A stretch of DNA of 64,000 bases from an uncultured Lachnoclostridium sp. (GTDB taxonomy: Bacteria > Bacillota > Clostridia > Lachnospirales > Lachnospiraceae): positions 310,001-374,000 of the forward strand of contig CALWLW010000001.1 in the NCBI GenBank assembly GCA_944381625.1, read 5' to 3'. The notes below the pieces were generated by a model. That model saw only the letters and a list, made by a program, of their open reading frames with translations, did no database searches and was not told the origin of the DNA. Position numbers and translations under genes: made by a program. Positions within the stretch are counted from its first letter, which is position 1; every line of letters starts with the position of its first letter. Shown piece after piece: positions 1 through 8,832 of this stretch.

Positions 1-738
1 GCCGGCATTGCAGGAGGCATCCTGGGAACTGGCATGTACCTGTTCCTGGGGCATTATGGGCAGGGAATCGAAGGAAACGCCGCCCGTCTTATGGAAGTCC
101 TGCAGGCAGCCATCCTGCCTGTACTGGGTGTAATCACTGTTCTCTCCGTCATCGCCGGCGAAACGGTATTGAGGAAGCTTCGAAGCATTATGGCCCGTCT
201 GGCAGAGGCCGAAGATGAGGAAGCCGACCGCCTGGATTATGAAGAAGAAAAATACGCGGCCCTTTCCACAAACATGAATATCCTGTCCCAGATCGTCTGC
301 CTTATGGTTCTTTCTCTGGGCTACTCGTCCAACTATATCGGAAGCTCCGATTCGGCCAGAGGCAGTTTCCTGCTCGCCTGCCTTGTCTTTCTTGTGTGCA
401 TGGTCTATGACAGTTTCTGGCAGATCCGGTACCTAAAGATGGTTCAGAAGCTCTATCCGGACAGGAACTTTGACCCGGCCTCCAAAAGCTTCCGCAGACA
501 ATGGCTGGAGAGCTGTGACGAAGCGGAACGGGAAATTATTTACAGAAGCGCATACAAGGCCTATACCGTTCTGTCAGGGCTTCTGCCTTTCCTGATCCTG
601 ACGGCCATGCTGGGAAATCTGTTCTTCAATACGGGGATCTTTGCGGTGATTCTGGTGGCGGTGATCTGGCTGACCTTGTCCCTCTCCTACTCCCGCTCTT
701 CCGTAACGCTGAAGGGAGAAAAAGCGCTGATGAAATAA
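1..738 (+). CDS. DUF3169-family integral membrane protein, 5' end outside window
   Basis: The reading frame is open from the first base, and the first in-frame ATG (34) lies in a membrane segment without a ribosome binding site, so the true start is probably upstream and this is a 3' part of at least 245 codons. Four to five hydrophobic segments are visible: near the start, codons around 40-60, two around 95-135, and two at the end. A charged cytoplasmic stretch (EAEDEEADRLDYEEEKYAAL) and the late motif SCDEAEREIIY-RSAYKAY match my recollection of DUF3169, a Firmicutes family of unknown function often near small regulators. No catalytic motif is visible. It faces the following hydrolase gene convergently across a hairpin. 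Confidence 0.65.
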   Translation, partial: AGIAGGILGTGMYLFLGHYGQGIEGNAARLMEVLQAAILPVLGVITVLSVIAGETVLRKLRSIMARLAEAEDEEADRLDYEEEKYAALSTNMNILSQIVCLMVLSLGYSSNYIGSSDSARGSFLLACLVFLVCMVYDSFWQIRYLKMVQKLYPDRNFDPASKSFRRQWLESCDEAEREIIYRSAYKAYTVLSGLLPFLILTAMLGNLFFNTGIFAVILVAVIWLTLSLSYSRSSVTLKGEKALMK

Positions 739-771
739 TTGTTATCGTATTTATATGCCTGCGCAGTAAAC

Positions 772-804
772 GGCGGTATGCCCTCTTTTTGAGAGCATAC
801 CGCC
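772..804. terminator. hairpin between convergent genes
   Basis: A 10-bp perfect inverted repeat (GGCGGTATGC / GCATACCGCC) continues, after one mismatch, into CTC/GAG around a TTTTT loop. It sits between the 3' ends of two convergent genes, where a bidirectional terminator is expected. Neither strand has a proper T-tract after the stem, so termination efficiency is uncertain. Confidence 0.5.
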
Positions 805-814
805 TGTTCTCTGA

Positions 815-1444
815 CTAAAGGTTCCGCGCATAATATCCATTCAATATTTCTGCCAGAGCCCTGGGATTTTCTTCATTTACTACATGACCTGTGTTTTTTA
901 TCATCTTCAATTCCGCGTTTTTCATATTTTGGGAAAAATAACTGGCGGATTTCTTATTTGCCCCATCCTTTTCTCCGCACAGGATAAGCGCCGGGCATTC
1001 CACGTGGTTTACCCTGCCGCTGAAATCCAGGTTTTTCATGGTATTTCCCAGAGCAAACGTGTCTTTTTTGCCGAAAGCCATATTCTCAAACACAGACTCC
1101 GGCAAAAGTCTGAAGACCATATTTTGAAAAGCGAAGGCCGCCCTGGGAACTTTATGCGGCGTTCCGATTAAGACCAGTGTTTTTACTTTCTGCGGGAAAT
1201 CCAACGCATAATTCAACGCCAGAATACCGCCTAAAGAAAGGCCGCACAAATGAATCTGCCCATCTATTCCGCCGCAGTATTTTATAAAGGAAGCATAGAG
1301 ATTTTCATAGCTTGCTTCCTTCCCTTCAAGGATGGAAGACAAATCCGGGCACATAATATCGTCCTTGTCCGTCATATGGGAAATAGTCTGATTCCAGCTT
1401 GCCGCTCTGTGGCCTGAACCATGAATAAAAACTTTTGCCGCCAT
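815..1444 (-). CDS. alpha/beta-hydrolase fold protein
   Basis: A 209-residue single-domain hydrolase. It has an early HGSGH oxyanion-type motif after the first strand (residues 8-12), the nucleophile elbow GLSLGG near residues 68-73, an acid-bearing strand LILCGEKDG near residue 155, and a late NTGHVVNEE segment carrying the likely catalytic His. This is the usual Ser-Asp-His order of the family, and the length is short but normal. The ATG at 1444 has AAGGAG seven bases upstream. The substrate cannot be told from sequence; esterase, lactonase and cofactor-independent hydrolase are all possible. It is a single gene, downstream on the same strand from nfnB but separated by a hairpin. Confidence 0.8.
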   Translation of the reverse strand: MAAKVFIHGSGHRAASWNQTISHMTDKDDIMCPDLSSILEGKEASYENLYASFIKYCGGIDGQIHLCGLSLGGILALNYALDFPQKVKTLVLIGTPHKVPRAAFAFQNMVFRLLPESVFENMAFGKKDTFALGNTMKNLDFSGRVNHVECPALILCGEKDGANKKSASYFSQNMKNAELKMIKNTGHVVNEENPRALAEILNGYYARNL

Positions 1445-1551
1445 ACATGACTCCTTCTAATTCCATATCAAAAAAACAGAAAACAGGAGCCGACGCCCCG
1501 GCGGAAGATCCTCCTTCCATTGCAACAACTCCTTTTTCGAATACCTTCGAC

Positions 1552-1585
1552 GCCATCAGGCCAGCATCACTGCCCGCCTGATGGC
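1552..1585 (-). terminator. hairpin downstream of nfnB
   Basis: A 10-bp perfect inverted repeat (GCCATCAGGC / GCCTGATGGC) lies 23 bases past the nfnB stop on the minus strand. No T-tract follows directly, so it may be a weak terminator or an mRNA 3' stabilising hairpin. Confidence 0.45.
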
Positions 1586-1607
1586 CGCAGGCCTATATCG
1601 GGGTATT

Positions 1608-2996
1608 TTATTTCTGGCTCAGGTACTCATGGATACCCTTTGCGGCCGCTTTTCCTGCGCCCATGGCCAGGATCACCGTAGCCGCTCCGGTCACCGCGTC
1701 GCCTCCGGCATATACGCCCTCTTTCGAGGTCGCGCCGGTATCTTCCGTAGCCACGATGCATTTTCTGCGGTTGATCTCCAGACCTTTGGTGGTGGAGGAG
1801 ATCAGCGGGTTGGGAGAGGTTCCCAGGGACATGATCACCGTATCGCAGTCGATGCGGAACTCCGATCCCGGAACTTCCACCGGGCGGCGTCTTCCGGATG
1901 CGTCCGGCTCGCCCAGTTCCATACGGATACAGGTAATGCCGCTTACCCATCCGTTTTCATCCTCATGGATCTCCACCGGATTGGTGAGCAGGTTGAAGAT
2001 GATGCCTTCCTCTTTTGCGTGATGTACTTCTTCCACACGGGCCGGAAGCTCTTCCTCGCTTCTTCTGTAAACGATGTGGGTCTCCGCGCCCAGGCGCAGC
2101 GCCGTACGGGCAGCGTCCATGGCCACATTGCCGCCGCCTACCACCACGACCTTCTTGCCGCGGACGATGGGCGTATCGTAATTCTCATCAAATGCTTTCA
2201 TCAGGTTGTTCCTGGTCAGGAACTCGTTGGCGGAGCATACGCCGTTGGCCTGCTCGCCCGGGATTCCCATGAACTTGGGAAGTCCTGCGCCGGAGCCGAT
2301 GAATACGGCGTCAAAGCCTTCATCCTCCAAAAGCTCGTCCAGCTTCACCGTCTTTCCGATGATCACGTCCGTCTCGATCTTCACGCCCAGGGATTTCACG
2401 TTCTCCACTTCCGGCCCTACCACGCGGTCCTTGGGAAGACGGAACTCGGGGATTCCATATACCAGCACGCCGCCGGCTTTGTGCAGAGCCTCAAAGATGG
2501 TCACGTCATAACCCATCTTTGCCAGATCCCCGGCACAGGTCAGTCCTGCCGGGCCGGAACCGATCACAGCTACCTTTTTGCCGTTTTTCTGAGCCGGCGC
2601 TTCCGGCTTGATCCCGTTCTCTCTTGCCCAGTCAGCCACAAAACGCTCCAGCTTTCCGATGGAGACCGGATCGCCTTTGATGCCGCGGATACATTTTCCT
2701 TCACACTGGCTCTCCTGGGGGCAGACACGTCCGCATACTGCGGGGAGGGAGGAAGATTCGCTGATAATCTTGAACGCTTCCTCAAACTTTTCTTCTTTTA
2801 CCGCGCCGATGAATGCCGGGATATTGATGGATACCGGACATCCTTCCACACATTTGGCCTTTTTGCAGCCCAGGCAGCGGGAAGCTTCTTCCACTGCTTC
2901 TTCTTTATTATAGCCGTAGCACACTTCTTCAAAATTCGTCGCACGGACCTGGGGATCCTGCTCTCTAACCGGTACTTTCTTTAATACATCAGCCAT
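1608..2996 (-). CDS. nfnB: NADPH-binding subunit NfnB / GltA-type oxidoreductase
   Basis: A 462-residue flavoprotein of the glutamate-synthase small-subunit type. Residues 26-53 hold a CxnCxxC...C cluster region (RCLGCKKAKCVEGCP) and residues around 88-103 a second one (CGRVCPQESQCEGKC), the pattern for two [4Fe-4S] clusters. An FAD dinucleotide fold GSGPAG follows near 147, then an NADPH fold GGGNVAMDAARTA near 285, and a C-terminal GDAVTG flavin motif. Many such genes are labelled gltA, but the partner directly upstream is an NfnA-like FAD/[2Fe-2S] subunit and no large GltB is present. NADH-dependent ferredoxin:NADP+ oxidoreductase (electron bifurcation, cytoplasmic) is therefore the better call. 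Its ATG overlaps the nfnA stop as TAATG, implying translational coupling. Confidence 0.85.
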   Translation of the reverse strand: MADVLKKVPVREQDPQVRATNFEEVCYGYNKEEAVEEASRCLGCKKAKCVEGCPVSINIPAFIGAVKEEKFEEAFKIISESSSLPAVCGRVCPQESQCEGKCIRGIKGDPVSIGKLERFVADWARENGIKPEAPAQKNGKKVAVIGSGPAGLTCAGDLAKMGYDVTIFEALHKAGGVLVYGIPEFRLPKDRVVGPEVENVKSLGVKIETDVIIGKTVKLDELLEDEGFDAVFIGSGAGLPKFMGIPGEQANGVCSANEFLTRNNLMKAFDENYDTPIVRGKKVVVVGGGNVAMDAARTALRLGAETHIVYRRSEEELPARVEEVHHAKEEGIIFNLLTNPVEIHEDENGWVSGITCIRMELGEPDASGRRRPVEVPGSEFRIDCDTVIMSLGTSPNPLISSTTKGLEINRRKCIVATEDTGATSKEGVYAGGDAVTGAATVILAMGAGKAAAKGIHEYLSQK

Positions 2997-3880
2997 TATT
3001 TGTCACCTCCGCAATTTCCGCAGCCGCCGTGGTGGGTGTCCCCCTCCTGGAACGCCAGAAGACGTCTTCCCTCTTCCGTCTTGTACATGGCCGCTCTCTT
3101 CATCGCCTGATCAAAATCGATCTTGTGTCCGTCAAACTCCGGACCGTCCACACAAGCGAACTTCACCTCGTCGCCCACCATAATCCTGCAGGCACCGCAC
3201 ATGCCCGTGCCGTCCACCATGATGGGGTTCATGCTGACAATCGTGGGGATTCCCAGCTTCTTCGTGGTCAGACAGGCGAATTTCATCATGATCATGGGAC
3301 CGATGGCCACGCACAGGTCGAATTTCTGTCCTTCCGCCACCAGCTTCTCCAGCATGGCGGTACCCACGCCCTTGAAGCCGTAGCTTCCGTCATCGGTGCA
3401 GAGGTGAAGATTGCCCACCTTGCTCATCTCATCCTCCAGGATCAAAAGATCTTTCGTCCTGGCGCCCACAATGATGTCGCACTCGATTCCGTGGTCATGG
3501 AGCCATTTGGCCTGGGGATATACCGGCGCGGTTCCCACGCCGCCCGCGATGAACACGACTCTTTTCTTTTTCACTTCCTCAAAATCTCCGGTCACAAGCT
3601 CGGACGGATGTCCAAGAGGTCCTACAAAATCCGCAATCTCGTCGCCCGCCTTCAATGCGACCAGTTTGTATGTAGACACGCCGATAGGCTGAAACACAAT
3701 CGTAACCGTCCCCGCCTCTCTGTCATAGTCACAGATCGTCAGCGGAATCCTCTCACCGGTTTCATCCACCCTTACAATGATAAACTGTCCCGGCTCGCAA
3801 GACTTTGCCACTCTTGGAGCAAGGATCACCTGTTTGTAGACATTCGCAGAAAGCTGCTCTGCCTCTAAAATCTTAAACAT
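2996..3880 (-). CDS. nfnA: NfnA-like FAD/[2Fe-2S] subunit (sulfide/dihydroorotate dehydrogenase-type)
   Basis: A 294-residue ferredoxin-reductase-like protein. It has an N-terminal FAD barrel (PLTICDYD), an NAD-binding segment (FIAGGVGTAPVYPQ), and a C-terminal cysteine cluster CGACRIMVG...FACVDGPEFDGH that binds [2Fe-2S] in this family. With NfnB it forms the NADH/ferredoxin/NADP+ bifurcating transhydrogenase. The start is at ATG 3880 because GGAGG sits 7 bases upstream; a longer frame to 3922 lacks a ribosome site. The C-terminus ends with a GGCGNCGG tail, an extra Cys pair that may be structural. It is the first gene of the operon, with a promoter at 3935-3963. The alternative reading is dihydroorotate dehydrogenase electron-transfer subunit PyrK, which the nfnB neighbour makes unlikely. 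Confidence 0.85.
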   Translation of the reverse strand: MFKILEAEQLSANVYKQVILAPRVAKSCEPGQFIIVRVDETGERIPLTICDYDREAGTVTIVFQPIGVSTYKLVALKAGDEIADFVGPLGHPSELVTGDFEEVKKKRVVFIAGGVGTAPVYPQAKWLHDHGIECDIIVGARTKDLLILEDEMSKVGNLHLCTDDGSYGFKGVGTAMLEKLVAEGQKFDLCVAIGPMIMMKFACLTTKKLGIPTIVSMNPIMVDGTGMCGACRIMVGDEVKFACVDGPEFDGHKIDFDQAMKRAAMYKTEEGRRLLAFQEGDTHHGGCGNCGGDK

Positions 3881-3934
3881 ATGTTTCCTCCTATCCTTTC
3901 TGCAGTCCGTTTCCGCCTGCAAATCATCATTTTA

Positions 3935-3963
3935 ATGATAATCCAAAATATCTCGTATTTCAA
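3935..3963 (-). promoter_or_regulatory. sigma-A-type promoter of nfnAB
   Basis: On the minus strand TTGAAA is followed after 17 bases by TATCAT. The predicted start of transcription falls about 45 bases before the nfnA ATG. Confidence 0.55.
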
Positions 3964-3970
3964 CACAAAT

Positions 3971-4837
3971 TTACGGATTTTCTGCCGCTGTTCCCGGCAT
4001 TCCTTCCGCTGCCGCGTCCGCGGGGACGGTATTTTCCTCCACATTGTAGATTGCTTCCATGATCCCGCTCATATCTCCCTCTTCATTCATGGATACTGCC
4101 CGCAGAACGGTAAATCCAGAGGGAATATATACCGGCCCTTTGTACACGGAAGAGAGATGGTCAGGATCAGATCCGTCCATGGTATAGTGTATGGTGCAGT
4201 CCGGTTCCGCGGAAATCGTCACATGGAAAGGCGCTGAATATTCTCCGCTGTCCACGCTGAATTCCGGCTCGTCCGGGAACTCAAACACCACCTGATAAGT
4301 GCCGTCCGCCTCTTCGCTCTGCATGCCGTCCGAACGGATAAAAATGGCGCGGACCACCGTCTTTCCTTCCCCAATCACAATCGGTCCGTTGAACACCTGG
4401 CTGTATTCATTGGGCGTACTCCCGTCCGTGGTATAAAAAATCAGGCCCTCTTCCCTCTGAGGATGGCTGATGGTCAGCGACGGCATATAGGAGTATGTGC
4501 CGGAAGGCAGACTAAGTTCGGGCTTTTCCAGAAGCAGGATGGCTTCCGCTTCCGCCTCCCTGGAGGGCCCCATGATCATGCGGTAGCCTCCGTGATAGAT
4601 CAGCACGCCGCACAGAACCGCCAGAATACCCAGGCCAATATATCTTTTTCTCCTGTAAAATGGGATCGAAGCGACTTCTCCGGCCTCCTCGTCCGAAGAA
4701 GGAACCGGGGGTCTTTCGTCCCCGATCCGGATATCCTCCACCGGGTTGTAATCCGGCACCATCTGGATCGGCGTCCCGCATGTTTCGCAGTATATTTTGT
4801 TTTCCGGGATCTCAGCTCCGCATTTCCGGCATTTCAT
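3971..4837 (-). CDS. zinc-ribbon membrane protein with chitobiase C-terminal-like repeats
   Basis: About 288 residues. The N-terminus is a zinc ribbon (CRKCG...YCETCG), followed by an acidic linker and one transmembrane segment (YIGLGILAVLCGVLIYHGGY, about residues 66-86). Two extracellular beta-sandwich repeats then carry the signatures FYTTDGSTPN and HYTMDGSDPD, typical of CHB_HEX_C_1 (chitobiase/beta-hexosaminidase C-terminal) modules. The topology suggests a cytoplasmic zinc ribbon and extracytoplasmic repeats; no enzyme domain is present, so the role is probably binding or sensing and remains unknown. ATG 4837 is preferred; a TTG two codons earlier (4843) is closer to the GGGAG site and cannot be excluded. 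It lies 26 bases after ftsK and may be cotranscribed with it. Confidence 0.7.
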   Translation of the reverse strand: MKCRKCGAEIPENKIYCETCGTPIQMVPDYNPVEDIRIGDERPPVPSSDEEAGEVASIPFYRRKRYIGLGILAVLCGVLIYHGGYRMIMGPSREAEAEAILLLEKPELSLPSGTYSYMPSLTISHPQREEGLIFYTTDGSTPNEYSQVFNGPIVIGEGKTVVRAIFIRSDGMQSEEADGTYQVVFEFPDEPEFSVDSGEYSAPFHVTISAEPDCTIHYTMDGSDPDHLSSVYKGPVYIPSGFTVLRAVSMNEEGDMSGIMEAIYNVEENTVPADAAAEGMPGTAAENP

Positions 4838-4863
4838 GTCCAATCATGCTCCCTTTCCATCCG

Positions 4864-7488
4864 CTATACATACTCGTCCACGTACTGCTCGAATTCTTCC
4901 ATGGACATGAGAACCTTCCTGGGTTTGGTACCTTCCTCCTCTCCCACGACGCCGGCGTCCGCCAGCTGATCCATGATCCTGGCCGCACGGTTGAATCCGA
5001 TTTTAAACCATCTTTGCAGCATCCCTATGGAAGCCTTGTCTTTCTCAATAATGAATCTGCCGGCGTCCGCAAACAGTACGTCCCGGTCGTTTCCTCCGCC
5101 CGCAGCCGGCGCGGCGGCGCTTTCGATGGAAGCCTGCATCTGCTTCATTTTTTCTTCCACGTCCGCCTCCTGCTCCGGAGACCTCTCACTCTGGTTTTTC
5201 AGGAACTCCACCACAGCTCCCACTTCCTGGTCGGAGACGAAAGCCCCCTGCACGCGCAGAGGCTTGGGCAGGCCGTACGGCGAGAACAGCATATCCCCTT
5301 TGCCCAGCAGCTTTTCAGCCCCGTTCATATCCAGAATCGTCCTGGAATCCACGCCGGAAGATACGGCAAAGGCGATCCTGGAGGGCATATTCGCCTTGAT
5401 AAGACCGGTGATGACATTCACGGACGGTCTCTGGGTGGCGATGATCAGGTGAATGCCCGCGGCCCTGGCAAGCTGGGCCAGACGGCAGATGGCATCCTCC
5501 ACTTCTCCCGGAGCCACCATCATCAGATCCGCCAGCTCGTCCACGATAATCACGATCTGCGGCATCTTTTCCCGGGGAGCCTGTCCTTCCATCTGAGTGA
5601 TGGTCTCAATCTTCTCGTTATAGCCTTCAATATTTCTGACGTTCAGTTCCGCGAATTTCTGGTACCGGTCCATCATCTCCACCACAGCCCAGTTCAGCGC
5701 CCCGGATGCTTTCTTGGGATCTGTCACCACCGGAATCAGCAGATGAGGAATTCCGTTGTATGCGCTCAGTTCCACCACCTTGGGGTCGATCATGATCAGC
5801 TTCACTTCATCCGGTCTGGCCTTATACAGGATGCTGATAATCAGCGTATTGATGCAGACGGATTTACCGGAGCCGGTGGCTCCTGCGATCAGAAGGTGAG
5901 GCATCTTCGCAATATCCGACACCATAATATTTCCGCCGATGTCTTTCCCTGCCGCGAAGGCCACCCTGGACGGATGATTCTTGAATTCCGGGGACTCCAG
6001 AAGCTCCCGGAGCGGAACCACGGAATTCTCCTTATTGGGCACCTCGATGCCCACCGCGGCTTTGCCCGGGATCGGAGCCTCAATCCGCACGTCGGGCACC
6101 GCCAGATTCAGTTTGATATCGTCGGCCAGGGCCAGGATCTTGCTCACCTTTACCCCGTGGGCCGGCTGCACCTCGTACCGGGTCACCGCCGGTCCCTGGC
6201 TGGCATCAGTGACTGTGGCGTTCACGCCGAAATCCTCCAGGATCTGCTGCAGGTGTCCGGCTGTCTCCTGAAGCCTGGCCGAAGAAGCCTTTTTCCCCGA
6301 AGCCTTTTTCGCTCCTTTAAGCAGGGACAGAGGCGGGAACTGGTACTCCTCCAAAACCGGGGCGCTCTGCGGCTCCTGCTCCTGTCTCTGCTCTGCGTCC
6401 GGCTGCGGGGGCTGTACGGAAGCTTCCCTGTCCTTCTCCCGTTCCTGCGCCCTGGCTCTTTCTTCCTCCAGTTCTCTCTTGCTCAGCGCGTTTTTCAGCA
6501 GGTCTTCCTCGTCAAATTCGATCTCCCGGATTCCTCCCGCCAGAGAAAAGGCTTCTTCAGGCTCCTCTCCGGCCTTCTGAGCCGACGGACGGTGCAGCGG
6601 AAATGTAAACACACGTTCCATCCGGCTTTCCTCCGGCAGTACCGCCTGCTCCGGAACCGGTATGGGCGCCTCTGCCTCCGCCGGTATCTCCGCATGTACT
6701 TCCGCCGGAATCTCTTCCGGTATTTCTTCGGATATTTTTCCTGCGGCTTTTTTCGCGGATTTGGGAATGGTCAGATCTGTGGATACGCCGGTGACCTTCC
6801 GTTCCCTTCTCTGTTCTTCCCGCTGTTCCCGGCGCACCTTCGCCTCCTCCCGGCGGCGCTCCATATCCTGCTTCGCCGTATCGTACACTTTCCGGCTGCC
6901 TTTGGACATGCCGCGGACGAAGGAAAGTCCTGTCACCACTACCGCACAGATGATCAGGACGCCGATCAGGATCAGCACCGCGCCCGGCAGGCCGAACGCG
7001 CCGCGCAGGCCGTTCAGGATGCCGCCGCCGATCAGACCGCCGCCGCTTCTGTGTTCCCTGCAGAACTGGAAAATCTCTCCAAGACTTTCTGCCTGCCCGC
7101 TTCCCGGCGGGATCAGATGCAAAAGGGCGCAGAGCGCCACACAGGCCGCCAATGTGCCGCCGATCTTCACAGAAGCCACCCAGTTTTCCCGGTTTGCCAG
7201 GGAGAACAGGATCAGCAGCATCAGGATAATGGGAAACACGTAAGCGAACAGGCCAAAACAGCCGAACATGAAACCGCTCAGCAGATTTCCCACTGCTCCG
7301 CCCACGCCCAGGTTGCTCACAAACAGAAAAACAGTAAGCACCAGCAGAACCACCAGCCCCACCTCGTCCCAGATACCGTTTTCCCGCTCCGCCGCCCGGC
7401 TCCTGGCCTGAGCGGACGTTTTCTTTTTCGTATTCTTCCCGGCGGAAGCAGTTCGTTTCCTGCCGCCCACCGACTGATTTTTACTCAT
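4864..7488 (-). CDS. ftsK: FtsK/SpoIIIE DNA translocase
   Basis: 874 residues with the full family layout. A basic N-terminus is followed by four membrane segments (about residues 43-170), then a long charged linker rich in Glu, Arg and Pro (about 190-400). The RecA-like motor has Walker A GATGSGKS at 536-543 and Walker [12 protein letters not shown]. The C-terminal winged-helix gamma domain ([16 protein letters not shown]) reads oriented KOPS/SRS sites. The protein pumps chromosome ends through the division or sporulation septum. Length and linker fit SpoIIIE/FtsK of Clostridia. A TATAAT box lies at 7522-7527 on the minus strand, but its -35 is poor. Confidence 0.93.
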   Translation of the reverse strand: MSKNQSVGGRKRTASAGKNTKKKTSAQARSRAAERENGIWDEVGLVVLLVLTVFLFVSNLGVGGAVGNLLSGFMFGCFGLFAYVFPIILMLLILFSLANRENWVASVKIGGTLAACVALCALLHLIPPGSGQAESLGEIFQFCREHRSGGGLIGGGILNGLRGAFGLPGAVLILIGVLIICAVVVTGLSFVRGMSKGSRKVYDTAKQDMERRREEAKVRREQREEQRRERKVTGVSTDLTIPKSAKKAAGKISEEIPEEIPAEVHAEIPAEAEAPIPVPEQAVLPEESRMERVFTFPLHRPSAQKAGEEPEEAFSLAGGIREIEFDEEDLLKNALSKRELEEERARAQEREKDREASVQPPQPDAEQRQEQEPQSAPVLEEYQFPPLSLLKGAKKASGKKASSARLQETAGHLQQILEDFGVNATVTDASQGPAVTRYEVQPAHGVKVSKILALADDIKLNLAVPDVRIEAPIPGKAAVGIEVPNKENSVVPLRELLESPEFKNHPSRVAFAAGKDIGGNIMVSDIAKMPHLLIAGATGSGKSVCINTLIISILYKARPDEVKLIMIDPKVVELSAYNGIPHLLIPVVTDPKKASGALNWAVVEMMDRYQKFAELNVRNIEGYNEKIETITQMEGQAPREKMPQIVIIVDELADLMMVAPGEVEDAICRLAQLARAAGIHLIIATQRPSVNVITGLIKANMPSRIAFAVSSGVDSRTILDMNGAEKLLGKGDMLFSPYGLPKPLRVQGAFVSDQEVGAVVEFLKNQSERSPEQEADVEEKMKQMQASIESAAAPAAGGGNDRDVLFADAGRFIIEKDKASIGMLQRWFKIGFNRAARIMDQLADAGVVGEEEGTKPRKVLMSMEEFEQYVDEYV

Positions 7489-7538
7489 AAATAATTCTGT
7501 CTCTCCTTTTCTGTCAAATCTATTATAAAACAGCCTTT

Positions 7539-7570
7539 AAAAAGGACTCGTCCCATGGACCAGTCCCTTT
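7539..7570 (-). terminator. rho-independent terminator of the HPr-like gene
   Basis: The minus strand reads AAGGGACT, a loop with its own small GTCC/GGAC hairpin, then AGTCCTTTTT. The stem is about 8 bp including one G-U pair and ends in a five-T tract. It lies 24 bases after the HPr-like stop codon. Confidence 0.65.
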
Positions 7571-7593
7571 CTTATCCCCTATGGAATGCCGCA

Positions 7594-7851
7594 TCAAAGA
7601 TTCTCTTCAAAAAATGCCTGAAGCTCCTCTGCCGCCACATCTTCATCCGGACCGTCGATCGTCACCGTCACCGTGTCCTGATATTTGATATCCAGATCAA
7701 TTACGGAAAACAGTCTTTTTAAATTGCCGCTTTTGTCCCCGTTGGTCACGATGATATCACTTTTAAATTCTTTGGCAAGCTGAAGAATCAGGCCTGCCGG
7801 ACGCGCATGCATCCCCAGTTCTTCTCTGATGGTGTACTGAAACGTTCTCAT
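7594..7851 (-). CDS. HPr-family phosphocarrier lacking Ser46
   Basis: 85 residues, the normal HPr length. The active-site loop GMHARPAG places the phosphorylatable histidine at His15, as in PTS HPr. Aligned by eye to Bacillus subtilis HPr, the segment around the HPr-kinase site reads NLKRLFSV instead of NLKSIMGV, so position 46 is Arg rather than Ser. The protein could carry phosphate on His15 but could not be phosphorylated at 46, which argues against a role in CcpA-dependent catabolite repression. No other PTS gene is adjacent. The start at 7851 has GGAGGGG eight bases upstream. The gene has its own promoter and terminator, so it is probably monocistronic. It could be a second, specialised HPr of the genome. 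Confidence 0.85.
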   Translation of the reverse strand: MRTFQYTIREELGMHARPAGLILQLAKEFKSDIIVTNGDKSGNLKRLFSVIDLDIKYQDTVTVTIDGPDEDVAAEELQAFFEENL

Positions 7852-7880
7852 ATTCCATTCCCCTCCCCGAACTTTTCTAT

Positions 7881-7909
7881 ATTTTAGCATAAAAGTCCCT
7901 GGAAGTAAA
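7881..7909 (-). promoter_or_regulatory. promoter of the HPr-like gene
   Basis: On the minus strand TTTACT, a 17-base spacer, then TAAAAT preceded by TGC (an extended -10). It lies 30 bases before the chosen ATG. Confidence 0.6.
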
Positions 7910-7923
7910 TGAAAAGCATCATT

Positions 7924-8832
7924 TTACAGCTTTTCCAGCAGTTCCTGGAAATACGCCGGCAGCGGGGCGTCCACCTGCAGATACTGTCCGGTAACCGGAT
8001 GCTTAAGGCCCAGCGTCATGGCATGCAGTACCTGGCCTTCCAGACGGCCCTTGTCCCGGCCCGGCCCGTAGACCGTATCTCCCAGCAGGGGATGATGGAT
8101 GGACGCCATGTGTACGCGGATCTGATGGGTCCGCCCTGTCTCCAGACGGCACTCAATATACGTATATTTTCCGAAACGCTCCAGGACCCGGTAATGGGTC
8201 ACGGCCCGCTTCCCGTTCTTCTCATTGACCGCCATGCGTTTCCTGTCCGTGGGATGCCGTCCGATGGGCGCGTCCACCGTCCCTTCGTCGTCTCCGATCA
8301 CTCCATGGACAATGGCCCGGTAGACTCTGGTGATGGAATGAACCTTCAGCTGTTCCGCCACCGCGCGGTGAGCCTGGTCCGTCTTGCAGACCACCAGCAC
8401 GCCGGTGGTGTCTTTGTCGATTCGATGCACGATGCCGGGGCGCAGGATCCCGTTGATGCCCGACAGTTCCCCTTTACAATGATACATCACCGCGTTTACC
8501 AGCGTGCCGGAGAAATGACCCGGCGACGGATGCACCACCATGCCTTTGGGTTTATTCACGAATAAGAGGCTTTCATCCTCATACAGAATGTCCAGAGGAA
8601 TATCCTCGGGGAGAATCTCCGGATCAATCAGTTCCGGAAGCTCCACCCATATCTCATCTGATGCCTCCAGTCGGGCCCCCGGCTTGGAGCCTTGTCCATT
8701 TACCTGCACCAGGCCCTCTTTGATCAGCTTCTGAAGATAAGACCTGGACTGATCCGGCAGCAAAAGACTCAGAAACTTGTCCAGCCTTTCGCCCGCCATC
8801 TCCTGCTCCACTTCCAGATAGATCCTGCTCAT
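7924..8832 (-). CDS. rluD: RluA/RluD-family 23S rRNA pseudouridine synthase
   Basis: 302 residues. An N-terminal S4 RNA-binding domain (MAGERLDKFLSLLLPDQSRS..., about 12-75) precedes the pseudouridine synthase catalytic domain. That domain has the motif HRIDKDTTGVLVV, whose Asp is the catalytic nucleophile of the family, and the late RTHQIRVHMA motif. It is predicted to isomerise uridines in 23S rRNA helix 69 or another large-subunit site; the exact target cannot be told. Its ATG overlaps the lspA stop as ATGA, so it is the last gene of an aroB-lspA-rluD unit. The lspA-rluD pairing is common in Firmicutes, where the gene is often called ylyB. Confidence 0.9.
   Translation of the reverse strand: MSRIYLEVEQEMAGERLDKFLSLLLPDQSRSYLQKLIKEGLVQVNGQGSKPGARLEASDEIWVELPELIDPEILPEDIPLDILYEDESLLFVNKPKGMVVHPSPGHFSGTLVNAVMYHCKGELSGINGILRPGIVHRIDKDTTGVLVVCKTDQAHRAVAEQLKVHSITRVYRAIVHGVIGDDEGTVDAPIGRHPTDRKRMAVNEKNGKRAVTHYRVLERFGKYTYIECRLETGRTHQIRVHMASIHHPLLGDTVYGPGRDKGRLEGQVLHAMTLGLKHPVTGQYLQVDAPLPAYFQELLEKL

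Noticed and set aside
1326..1556. A 76-codon minus-strand frame with AAAGGAG before an internal ATG (1520), overlapping the hydrolase start
   Set aside because: The peptide is low in complexity, overlaps the real hydrolase by over 100 bases in another frame and resembles no family. It may be a leader ORF but cannot be supported.
1581..2984. A 467-codon plus-strand frame opposite nfnB
   Set aside because: It is antisense to a clear NfnB gene; long antisense frames are common in G+C-rich codons, and the peptide has no recognisable domain.
1608..2996. Glutamate synthase small subunit (GltD/GltA) as the function
   Set aside because: No large glutamate synthase subunit is nearby, and the coupled upstream gene is an NfnA-type subunit, which points to the transhydrogenase.
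4660..7494. A 944-codon plus-strand frame opposite ftsK
   Set aside because: It lies opposite a complete FtsK with all motifs; the composition (Arg, His, Pro, Gln rich) is typical of a shadow frame.
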